DNA of 64,000 nucleotides from positions 4,944,001 through 5,008,000 of the forward strand of contig WPIO01000005.1 of the NCBI GenBank assembly GCA_009760855.2, given 5' to 3'. Each line of letters starts with the position of its first letter. Positions within the stretch are counted from its first letter, which is position 1. This DNA comes from Cristatella mucedo (Eukaryota; Bryozoa; Phylactolaemata; Cristatellidae). This document shows, one piece after another, positions 27,872-40,100 of this stretch. The translations under genes were made by a program, and so were the position numbers. A model generated the notes under the pieces. The model did no database searches, was not told where the DNA came from, and saw only the letters and a program-made list of their open reading frames with translations.

Positions 27872-28056
27872 CGCGAGCAGGTGTGTGCGCCCGTGCAAAC
27901 GTGAGCATATGCGCTTGCACACGTGCGTGCACGTGTAACAGAGAAGGACAAGATTTGTTATGACAGGTAAAAAGGACATGCATATTTCGATGAAATTACC
28001 ATTTGTTTCTTCCCCATCGGCATGGTTTTCTTTGGTACCAGATTCGAAATCACCAC

Positions 28057-28110
<54 letters not shown>

Positions 28111-31100
28111 TATCATCTATGCAAAGCATGTAAAAAAAAAGATAGGCAACAACTTTTCAAATGAACTGGTCAAAATAAATTAGCAATGCTTGTCCCCCTC
28201 AGTTGACAAGTTATGCCTTGCAGAAAACGTGTACACGAAGCAAACGGCTTGGCTTGGTAATGCAACAGAGGACAAGCATGACACTCACACGTAGTAAGCT
28301 ACTTTCATACACATCATTTGAATATTGACGAACACGAAGGCAGTGGCAGTAGCTAGGAGACTAAGAAACTCGAACCTTCGCACAGGCATTGGCTGTCAGC
28401 TGACAAAGCAGCACCTGTCTTCTAAAGGGTGGGATGCACAGCTGCCAACCAAATACGACTCGCTGGCTAGCACTGCTCGAGCAGCTCGAGCTCATGTGGG
28501 GGGGGGGTCTGGCCATCGATCTGTCTATCGGGGCATGCATCGAATTACGTCTGTGCAAAGCATTGGCATCATAGCCAGCACGCTACTACCCCTAAACTGG
28601 CACTGCACGGACGCATGAGAGACTAAGTAGGCTAAAAAGCCACACAAACTGGGTAAAGAGCTGAGATTCTTGCCCGCGCCGCATCAGCGCTGCCTCGGAC
28701 GGCTGAGCCGAGCAGGCTGCACAGGTAAGCGCAAAATGAGCAGCAGTGCAAAGCCGAGCAACTAGGTGGCGGTGATGCAACCATCGTCGCTGAGCACAGG
28801 GCAGTTCGTTCGAGCATCCTTTGCATCGTGCACTGCGACGAGCCGAAGTTTTTGGCAGGGGCGGGGCGCCATACCCCAGTGAGCGCCTTTTTAGTGCAAC
28901 GAAGGGGCAAGATGCTGCTCCTCAGAAGTCGCCTGGCACGTAAATGAGCTTCATGAAAAATCTCTAGAGAAAAGCACCGATGCAGCAGGCAGTACAATAC
29001 GTAGAATAGTCATGGCTTGGAAATAGGTTGCCGTCGCTAGAATCAGTGTGCTGCATACTATCACTATGGACCAGACCACCTATCGGAACATTTGGGAGGA
29101 TCTGGCGACCATTGGGCGATAGACAATCCATTTATAAGCAGCACAATGCAAAAAGCACTGCTATGAGGCAAGAAACAAAATTTGCCACACCGTCCACATC
29201 AAAGATAGGCTTCAAGCCCTTAGGTGTGAGCCCAGCATTTCGATGATCTAGGGGTGATTAAGAACCAGTCGAAGCTAATTTTGCTGCCTGACTACGCGAC
29301 ATACAGCACAGTCGCAAAGCCATCTTCTAGTAGACGGTTGAGAAAAAGAACAGTCATTAATACATCAAGAGGACCAATGAACGAATGCTTGTGCAGAACC
29401 GAATTCTGTTATGGCCCAGCATATATACATATATACAAACAGGGGTGGACCCCAGGATTTTTTCGTGCAGGGGCAAGACCCGAAAGTAATAACATTCTTT
29501 GCCCATGGTCATAGCATTTCTTCAACAGGTTCTCGGCAGATGCTCATCGACTGGAAATAAGACATCTTTTCATAGTTGGTGATGGTCGGGTGGGGGTAGG
29601 TATAAGGGGCAGCCTAGGTTACTCTGCCCCCAACCCAATGCATCATACAAACCAAAAAGGTGCCTGATTGTTCGAGGCTGCAGCAAGACCCCACGATGAT
29701 AACAATAATAATAGCAATTCGTTTGTATCGCACTCTAACAAAAGTAAATCTCAACCCAGATGCTTTGCAACTCACTGGGAGAAAATCAAAAACTAAGGGT
29801 TAACGACATGCATGGTATCATGGTTAGACAAGCAAGCAAAGGCAAAAAAGTTCAGTGCTTAGACCAGCATGCTCAAGCCCACAAGAAGACAGTTGAAGCC
29901 ACCGGTTAATAGGGACCTCTAGGTAATAAATTCCCTGAATCATGCCCGGAGAGCAGAACACACAGGAACACAAAACAGACTATCTCACAGCCCACTTCAG
30001 CCAATATAATGTAATGTACCTCTGCCTGTAACTCCACAAAGTCATAAAGACCATGTGGGTGTTACTCAGGAGAGTTGTGTATAGCACACGCACAGCCTAA
30101 GCGGCTTTCGGAACGCATTCGGTAGCCAACAGACTTCGTCTTACGCAACAAAGAGAAAGTGGGAAGCATAGCAGAGTCATTAGAGCAGTTGATGTAGTGA
30201 GTAGCATGGAAGTAGCAGCTCAGGACACCGCTGAAAAGGATGAGCCATAGTCGGCAGTAGGAGAGTGGTTGTCGTTGCATAAGAATTGTGGAAGTGAGTT
30301 CCATAGTCTAGGACTGCAGAGCTAAAGCTTCTGTCGCCAACGGTCTTTAAGCAGAGGAATGGATCATCTCATTTATTGTCCACACAGGACCTGAGGGCGC
30401 GAACAGGCTGAAACTGATGCAGCAGTTCAGCTAGGTACGAAGTAGCCAAGCCGTGGCGGGCCTTGTGGGTGAGCGTAAGAATTTGCTCTGTATCCGTTGC
30501 TCAACCGGCATCCATCCTAGCTCTTTTAGCAATAGAGACACGTGCTCAAACCCCTGGGACTTGAAAAACTAGCCTTGCAGCCATATTCATAGTCAGCTGC
30601 AGTGGCCTAGTTGCTTTCTTTGGTAGCCCAGCCAAAAGGAAATAACAATAATCAAGCCGAGATAGAACTAAGGAGCTAGTTAAATATTTTACAAGCCACT
30701 GTGGAAGACAGCTCCTAATCTTGGATAGGGATTGAACGTGATGGCTAGCTGTAGAAGCAGCCTTCTGAATAAAGCTTTAAAAATGTAGGCAGCTGTCGAA
30801 AACGACGCCTAAATTTCGAGCACATGGTGATGGTGGCAAAACAGCATCACCTTTAGACGAGCAAAGTTTGTAATCCAGCCACATGATTAGGGTGTCCTAT
30901 GGGCAACAGTTTGGTTTTATTTTTATTTAGTTTCAAGAAATTTTCTGATATCCAGGATCTAATGTCGACAAGGCAAGCATTTAGTTTATCCGTTACTGCA
31001 GCAGATTCCGACGGTTTGAATGAAAAATACAGCTGAGTAACGTCAGCATTAAAGTGATATCATATTTCATGGGCCTTGATCACGTTTCCCAGAGGTTGAG

Positions 31101-34100
31101 AATAAATAGAGAACAGCAAGGGACCGAGTGCAGACCCTTGAGGGACTCCACAGGTGACCTTTCTCGTGTGTGAGACCTGACCCCCACACGACACAGATTG
31201 AACACGATCGGACAAGTACGATTTAAACCTTGCCAGTGCTTCGTCTGCCAGACCAGACCGATCGTTGTTCTCAATCTTTCAGGCAGAACATCGTGATCAA
31301 TGGTGTCGGGTAATTGGATTGCGTACAGCAGACCTAAGCAAGGTCTATACTGGAAAATGCTCGGACTTGAGAGGTCCGTAAACTTGTCTCGAGTACTAAC
31401 TAGCATCGAACCAGCCGTGTCTACACTGGATACAATTCGGAGTCGAGACTAACCTTGTAGTCAGGCCGCGGCTGTGATATTCACTCTCATTTAGCAATGA
31501 GAGATCTCGGAAGTGTGAGGGTCGCAAACTTTCTCTTTGGCAGAAAAAGTAAATTGAGCTGAGGCTATCTACAGACACGTATCTGCTGCTTCCTATATAT
31601 GCTTGCATACAGGTCGTCAAAAATTCAGCCACCATCCTTCTAAAGGCAGCTTTCTTTATCAATACATTCCTGTATTCGAACTCTTGCTATCTAACAAACT
31701 GATCTCCTCATGCAACACGTTTCTGAAGGCGGCACCTATGATGCTCTTTTGGGTCTGTTCTTGATTGGTCGGCTGCCTCCCAAACCTCTGAGCTATCACC
31801 AAGAAGCAGACTGCCCAGCTAATTCTTCCAGCCCGACCCTCGAGACTCAGATCCTTCCCACCAGCCATAAGTCCCCCATAACAATGAAAACTGATGACGT
31901 GACCTCAAGATCTAGGGTATCTCGAGTCCGACCGTTCGCCGGTGTAGACGCAGCTTAAGGTAAGGTTGATTGATGAAGCTCAGCACAGGCGAACAGATCT
32001 CACATCCCATAAACTACAAATTTGCTGAGAATGCATGTACAACAATCTACATATGCCGAGGGCAGGGCCCGTGTGGCTTATAGCGCTGTCTTTGCATGTA
32101 CTTGTTGCGTTACGAACTCACACACAGGTAAAATAAATATCCTGATATTTTGGTGGCGACCTCAACCGCCACAGAGCAACCCAATCTGCCATGCAATACC
32201 AAACAAAATGGTCAGAATGCAAGACCAGTATACACAAGCAGTTAACGATACACACAAAAACCAAGCGGACCAGGATTCCATTAAGAGCAATATCTACCAC
32301 TAATGCCCACCGACCACATTAAGTGACACACGGCTATCAAATATAATAAAAAGCAATAAAAAAGACTGTTACTAACTTATACTTACTGACAACACAAAGC
32401 TTCAGCAATGTTCTTCAGAAGCTCCCAACAAGCTTTGCTATTAATTTCTGCAAAATGCGACTTATAATGTGCTGCACTCATCGTTACCCATCAAATTTGG
32501 CAATGCTGCCTCTTCAATCCAGGGCTTATTTCCCAAGAAACATGTTCATTAGCAATCACTGCAAATATCGTCTATCGATTGCATGCAAGTTGATGTGCAA
32601 TTACCGATTGACTCACTATTTGTGTTGTCTGTCGGTGCCGAGCCATCTGCCCCTGCCTTGCCGTCTGCCTTGCCGTCTGCCTTGCCGTCTGCCTTGTTTT
32701 CTGCCTTGCCGTCTGCCGGTTTATGGCCGGCTGCCGATGCCAGGCTTTCAGCCACTGTCTTGACGGTAGTACTTCCTGCAACTTTCGCCAGAGGATGGTA
32801 CATATAGGACTGCAGCCAGCTGCATACACAGATGTGTCAGCAATGTGGCCTTCTTATAGCTTCCCCTGCCAAGATGATAAATAGGTCGACTGGGCTCAAA
32901 GCAGGGCATGTTGTACACCACCTGTTAATATCTGTTCAACTGTATTCATGCCCAAAAGCACCCAGCATAATCGTTCTTGGTTTGTCTGGTACGAAGCAGA
33001 CCATCCTCGGAATTTAAGGATCACCCAAATGGATATCCGATTTCCTGCCTCTGCATGATTTCTTGTGTGGATGTACCTACTAAGGATGGTTCTACTCGAG
33101 ACAAAGATAAAACATGACCTAGCGACCAGCATTGCCATATACCACTGTGAGCCTATTCAGCTGCTTGGAATCATCGGCTACCGGCTAACCAGACTTATCC
33201 GAACAACGGTCTGACGTAAAGAACTCCGAATTTCTTAAGCCTGTCGAAAAAGCAGCTCCGCTCCACAATGCCACAAGAGCCAAAGCAAGGCTCCAAAAAT
33301 GCAAGTCATACCAGCTCAGTCACCATCGAAGCACTCTCATAAGCTACAAGATATCATTGCATTAGCAATAATGGAAACCATTTTTAACGAACACAAATCT
33401 GCTACGGTAGGTCCAAAAATCAGAGAATCCGTCCTGATGCCGCAGTCTACCTGTTATTTAACCTTTCTGCGTACAAACGCCGGATTATTCTTGGCCTCGT
33501 GGCGACATGGCTTTCTGATTCATAAGTGAATGAAGAACACAAATACAGATAAATTAGTTACAATAGCGACTTTTAAGTCGAAAAGCTCTTTCTCTTGTTT
33601 CGGTCAGCCGGCAAGCACAAAGCAGTGGCCTTCGTCGCAGGCGTGTATGATATGTATATGCTGTATCATACGAAATCACTCAGAGGGAAGCTTTAGCGAG
33701 CCAGCTTCCTTTAACCATGCATTTCTGAGTAGAGAATCTCCAGTGACAGGCTTTTCGTTCTGGGGTGTTGTGGTCGGTTCTCTCCTCATGCACGCACTCA
33801 CTCATGCACTCACTCATGCACTCACTCATGCACTCACTCACTCACTCACTCACTCACTCACTCACTCACTCACTCACTCACTCACTCACTCACTCACTCA
33901 CTCACCCACCCACCCACTCACTCACCTAGACTCGCTGACTAGGAGTTAGGACGTGTTTCAGAAACCTAACACTCTCCTACTTCAAGCAGATTGGAAACGC
34001 TTTTGCCTATTAGCACTGCTGGAATTTGCTAACAGTGCCACACTAGGGTTCGTAAACTTGCGGCAGGCTTTCAGACTAGATGGAAGACAGGCCTATACGA

Positions 34101-37100
34101 ATGACTGTCTGTGCATATTCTATAGCTTCTGTGATGTTCTAAAAATATTCTTATGTGCACACCTGCGAACCCTGTGGCAGATTGCAAGTCTCATCAGCAA
34201 AAGAACATCTGCTGTGAATTTCGTTCAGGAGCTCAAGACAGTCTGACATATAATTCCCTTCAAGCGAAAGTGGCTTTGGTAAATCTCACGCAGCCTTCCT
34301 TCATCCCAAGGAGAAGGGCCATCTTTCTTTTGCTAATGCCTAGCTTATATGTTGCGGTTACTTCCTTCCTTCCCCCCAGAGAACTCGACACTTTTTTCCT
34401 GTGTGCTTTGCATGCTTGCTTGTTCACGATCCACTGCATCTTACTAGCCAGGGGTCCTACTAACCGGTGGCCCTATCTTCTTGCATGATTTTCCATGCTG
34501 GCCTAAGCATGATACTTGCATACTGCTGTCTAAGCATGATACTGTGAATGGAATGTTATTAAGCCTTAGTTGTTGCTTTTCTTGCAGCCAGTGATAAAAC
34601 ACCTGGGCGGAGATTTAGTTCTCTCTGGTCACCATACAAACGACCTATTATTATTATTATAAAAGTGACAAATGCTTCATAGTCATTCTTGGTACTCAGG
34701 ACACGGCAGATCCCTACTCACAGAACACCCTAAGCATACAGCCTGACTCGGAGACTGCTCCTCCAATGAGAGTGCAATAATGACAATGTGTGCTCGAATT
34801 TAGGTGTTTTCTTTGATTATGACTTCATGTTTAAAGACTTCAATAAGAAGTACATTTCCAGCTAGCCTTCAAGTTTGATGCCTGTCTAAGATCAGGGACT
34901 GTCTTCTACGGTGGCTGGCTTGTGATCTTACTCGCTCCCTGGTTCGGTCGAGAATGGAATACTGTAATTCAGTTTTGGCTGGACTACGGAAAAAAGCCAT
35001 TACACTCTGCAGCTGCTGACGAACATTGCTGCAAGATTGACAGCAAATTCGAAAGCTTCAAGGCATGTGTCTCACTTTGTTGAGGGACCTGTGATGGCTA
35101 CCCATTGATCAACTCAGACAGAGCAAATTTCTTATTTTGTTCCATAAGACCAGCCATGGCTTGGCTCCTCATACCTAGCTGAACTGCTGCATCAGTGTCA
35201 GACTCCTCGTGCCCTCAGGCTTCTGTGGACAATAAATTAGCTGTTCCATTCCTAAGCTCTTAGACAGTTGGCGGCAGAAGTCTTTGTTCTACAGGTCCAA
35301 GACCGTAAAAATCGCTTCCACAATTCTTATGCAATACCTTCTGCTAACACACTTTCAACCGTCCAATGCTATACTTCTAGGGTACTCACTTCGCCGGCTG
35401 TTGTCATGACTCAGCTACGCTTCTCACTTTCCCTTTGTTGCTAAAGATAGTGTCTATGCATGACATGAAGTCTGTTGGCAACCGTATATACATCAAAGGC
35501 CACTTAGGCTTTGAGTGTGCTAAAGAAAACTCTTCAGCTGTTATAACCATTTAGTCCTAGCTTATTCGTGGAGTTACAAAGGGCATGCGTCCTCCTCAGT
35601 TTTCCAGGCATCCGTCCATCCCGGCATCCAGTTGGACATCTGCCATACTCTCCTATGAATGGTTTCACTAAATTAATATCTTATCTTTATTAAAACTTAT
35701 CAAAACTTTAAAAAATTATCACTATATTAAAATCTTATCTTTGCTCCTGGGCGATAAGTCTTATTTTGCTATTGCTTATACCTCGAGAGTATATAAAATG
35801 GTCATTATTCTCCACAAACTTTGCTTTTGCGACCATGATAGTGACTAATTTGAAATGTAGCATTTTCATGAGCATTGAAGATACAGCTATGGTCGAAAGC
35901 AGATGCTTAATCAAAAAATTCATATTTTGTATAAAATGCTTTGGTATACATACTTACAGTGGTAAATCCTTCTGTGATCAAACTCAATCAAAAAGCCATG
36001 AAAAAGGTAAAAAGGTTCATTTTTTATCTAACTTTATCGTTGATCTAGACGAAGTCGTTGCAGCATAGTATTGTCAGGTCAGGGGATGTTCTGACACAGG
36101 TCGGGAGGGAGTTCCAGGCTTTGGGAGCATACGAACAAAATGCACGGTCTCCAAAGGATTTAAGGTTTGTACGAGGTATTTCTAGACTGTTGGATTCCGA
36201 AAAGCGGGTGGTACGATGCTTGGCCTGATGGGGTAGTATCTGACAGATAGGCTGGAGCCATAGAATGAAGGGACCTAAAAGTGAGCGACAAAACCTTGAA
36301 GTCGGTCCATTGTTTGACTGGTAGCCACTGCAGGTCGGCGAGAAGTGGAGTAATGTGGCAACTGCGACGCTCACGACAGACAAGCCTAGCTGCAGAGTTT
36401 TGCACCAGCTGCAATCGCCTGATCGCACATGCTGGTAGGCCAGTAAGCAATGAGTTGCAGGAGTCGAGACGGGATGTCACGAATGCATGGACCAACTTGG
36501 ACGTGGTATTCTTTTCTAAACAAGCCCGAATTTTAGCAATGTTATGAAGCTGAAAATAGGCAGATTTGACTGTGGAGCTGATATGGTTGTCTAATGAGAG
36601 GTCGCTTTGGAATATGACACCTAGATTTCGAGCTGATTCGACAGGAGATATGCTGGCAGAGCCAATTTTGAGCGGCAGCCTTTCCAATTTCTGAATCACA
36701 CTGGGTTTGCCCATAACTAGTAAGTTAGTTTTATCATCGTTTAGTTTTAGAAAATTTGCTGCCATCCATGTGCAGATGTCCATAATAACACAGCTCCTGG
36801 ATGAGCAGTCAATGCCGTTGTGTTTCAATTTGGGCACAAGTAACCATCTCTTTCTCCGGCTCACTCAGTGCACGTCAAAGAGAATTAGAGCAGCATCAAG
36901 ACCTAACTGGACACCTTGAGGTGCACTGAGTTTCGCTAGGAGGTCATTAGAGACTTCTAAATGGTGGTATTCCAGATGGGTCTCTAAGGCACTTTTAGCA
37001 AGTCTCCCTGATCTCTCTGCCTTCGGGACCACAGGGCCACAGGCAGGACAGACCATATCAGACCGAGTTCTCTTTGGGGAGTAAGATCGTTAAAGTAGAA

Positions 37101-40100
37101 CCACTGGCAGACCGTCGGAAGGTGCCGGTGCCACCACTGCTCATCAAATTGGGCCGTATGACACAATTTGTCATAGCTCTAGATGAGGAGTCGGCAGCCT
37201 TCGAGTACTTTCAAAACTTCTTCCCAAAGCTTTTGACGATAAGTGGAAAATAACAAACAAGAAAACATGGGGGCTTACTTGGAGAAGCTAGTCGAGCACT
37301 TCTATCGGGACTGAGTGGACTTTAAATGAAGTTACCAAGAAAACTTTAACCAGAATAGGATAGAAGACTACACTTGGGGGGCTGATTCATGAAATTAGTT
37401 TACAATACAATCGTAATCTCAAAAAACTACCCACTCCAAAATCGTGTGTGATCAATTTTTTTTAAATTCACAAATACGTATTACTTTAAATTTATTCATG
37501 ACTAAATGTCCACGAAAAGATGCAAATTCGTCACTGTCCTCGAAGGCAATCGGTAAATTTAAAATCGATAGCTTTCCTGGTCGCACAAGCAAAGTTTTCG
37601 AGGAATATTGTTTACACTTTTTTATGTAAGCAGTTAGGAAATAACATGTACTACCCTGGAACATAAAATGCATATTGCTTCCTTTGCTATGGAGTTCCCA
37701 GATGTGGTTCTGCTCGACTCAAATCTAGGATAAGACATAAACGATCAAACAGGTACACAATACGCCACCAAAATCCTGTTCACCTGCTTCGAAGCAGGCT
37801 TTGAGTCATCGGCTAGAAGCTAAGAAGCTTTTTATCCCAACAGTTTCTCGGCGTATGTAATTCTGACTTGCACAAGTGTTTCGAGATAGCCACCCTGCTC
37901 TACAGTGCCAGGACCCTTAAAAACCAAGATGCTGAAAACGCTACGGCAAAGAGACCAACAGTCAGCCAGATGTATGACTCGCACTGCATTACATATTCTG
38001 CACGAGATCCTTGCATCATCTGCCTAGTAAAACCTGTTTTAGCGAACAAGAACCTGCTACAGTAATTTCAAAAATCCGCAGAACCATCCAGACCAAACAG
38101 AAGAGCCATGGGAAAGCCCATTTCAATTTTCTACTTTATAAGCGAGCGAGTTCCCTAGGCTACGAGTCGAAATCCTTCCATTGCTATTTAGACAGCACAC
38201 AGTTACCCTCCTAATTGTGAGTTGCCAGAAGCGGCATCACACTCGATAGGCTCCAGCTCCTTCCTATCTAGACAGCCTGATCAGTCACTACTAGCCGACG
38301 AGGTGTGCTAGATCTCTAGGATCTAATAAACTAGCTGGTCCTGCCAGCTGCTTCAAGCCAGTTGAGAATGTACTTTAGCCAATTCTTGCTGCAATGCTCT
38401 GGAATTTGTTGCCAGAGCAGCGCTTCAGGTTGGCGAACTCATAGCAGGCTTTCTGGACTAATTTTAAGATGCACCTTGCAGTGCTACTTCCGACACATGA
38501 TAATTCCGATGCAGTGCTACTTCCGACCCTGTCCTGGTATTGTGCTGCAGTTAGGTTCTAAATTGGAAAACCGATAAAAACACAAACTCTGTTAGTGTGC
38601 AACAAGAAAATAAAAACGAGTAAATAAAAAACCTAGCAGAAAGTATACCAGCAGATGCCGAAACAAAAATCTGTTTGCTCAGGTGTACGTCTCTGATGCA
38701 CAATCTTCCTATTTCCAACCTTTGAGAGGCTGCACTGCACACTGACTATGAGGCTCTATGCAAGCACACGCACTCGTTCCATCGACAGTTGCAGCTTCGT
38801 CAAAGCAGCCATGCTGCAGAGTAGTGCAGCACTAAAAAGTAGCCAATCTCTATAGGGGGTGGCCAAGGAGGCAGCAGTTGGCCAGTGAACAGCATACTCT
38901 GAACTGTGAGCCCAAAGACAGCATTTAGTGGGTCCCTGTGATTCGTCCTTGATGTGCTTATGCGTGCTGACACTGTGCATGCTGCCACTAACCACATTTG
39001 CATGCTGACCCTGTGCATGTCACCCCTAACCATATTATTCATTTCGTTTGTTTTTTCAAGCATGATTTTACTTACCATTCAATTGCATTTCACTTTACAG
39101 CAAATGTAAAGCGCCTAGAGAGAGATTAAGTTCTCCGAGGGTGCTTTATCAAGTGAATTATTATTATTATTATTATTATTATTATGTATCATGCTCTTCC
39201 CATAGAGAACGAGGCCGTGCTATAAAGTCTTAGCAGGAAGCATCTGTCACCATCGAAATGCTTAATACCAATTGGTATTAGGCATTTCTAAAGGGCTAGT
39301 TATTGGGAAAAGAAAACTAGTGTCACAGAATGGCAAGCGAGAACTGTATTCACGTTGTGCCTATGAACGCAAGTCACATGTAAATACTTACGGGACCAAA
39401 CCTTAATAAAAGGCACGTGATTTTGTATAGTGCAGTTCACACTACAGAAGTGCTTTTATACGCTTACCACCATCCTCAATCATGCATATAAACCATAGAA
39501 ACAGAAATCAGCCACTTAGGCAGCTATGCGCTTAAAGGACAGCTTCGAAACTGCTTTTGACCTCCAGCAGTTAAAATTTGGCCCAACACGGCATGGAAGA
39601 ATACCCATTACCCTTGGTGCCTTTAGAAACATCAAGCGAACTTTACCAATACTAGGTGCATCAGCAAAGAAACACTTATAGAGCTAACAGATTTCTATGG
39701 TCAAGTATTGGGGAACTGCTGGGACGAAGTAAAAGCTTATGTTCATTTCAAGAAGCTTACCACTGATGCTGCTCCTGGTCTGAGCTACACCTGCTGTGGT
39801 AGCAGTGGCTAAAACACAAATTAAAAGTGGCAAGTATTATAGCATCATTGGATGATCGCCATGCTATTACGATTATCATAATTACATAAGATAATATTAC
39901 CAAATTGCCATAAACATAGGTACATACATGCTTGGATGAACTTTGCCACGAGTGCAAAAAAGTTATTAAAATTAATTAAGGTAACCAACCGAAATAACAA
40001 AAACTAAGCACATCTCTTGTAATTCGGCTCATTCCGTGACAATGTTACAGACAGCAACAAAGCTTGCAACTTAGTCAAACCCAGACCATTACTCACACCT

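Noticed and set aside
27367-28129. Minus-strand open frames of 194 and 201 codons rich in His/Thr
   Set aside because: They are translations of (TG)n and GTGCAC minisatellite DNA. Only the part 28000-28116 has exon structure, and it is listed.
31906-31955. Exon-like segment ASTPANGRTRDTLDLE
   Set aside because: Poor donor (gtcacg) and a length not compatible with phase 1.
33790-33925. CRISPR-like or coding tandem array
   Set aside because: It is a CACT microsatellite with no spacers; CRISPR arrays are not expected in a eukaryotic genome.
36865-37056. Minus-strand frame with C-x2-C...H-x4-H that looks like a zinc finger
   Set aside because: The plus strand of the same bases carries ordered blocks of the zinc-binding family shared with two other copies, so the minus-strand pattern is a shadow.
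39468-39530. 63-nt segment with acceptor ctgtcctttaag and donor G|gtaagc
   Set aside because: It stops in all three frames, although length and splice sites fit. It may be a dead exon of gene B.
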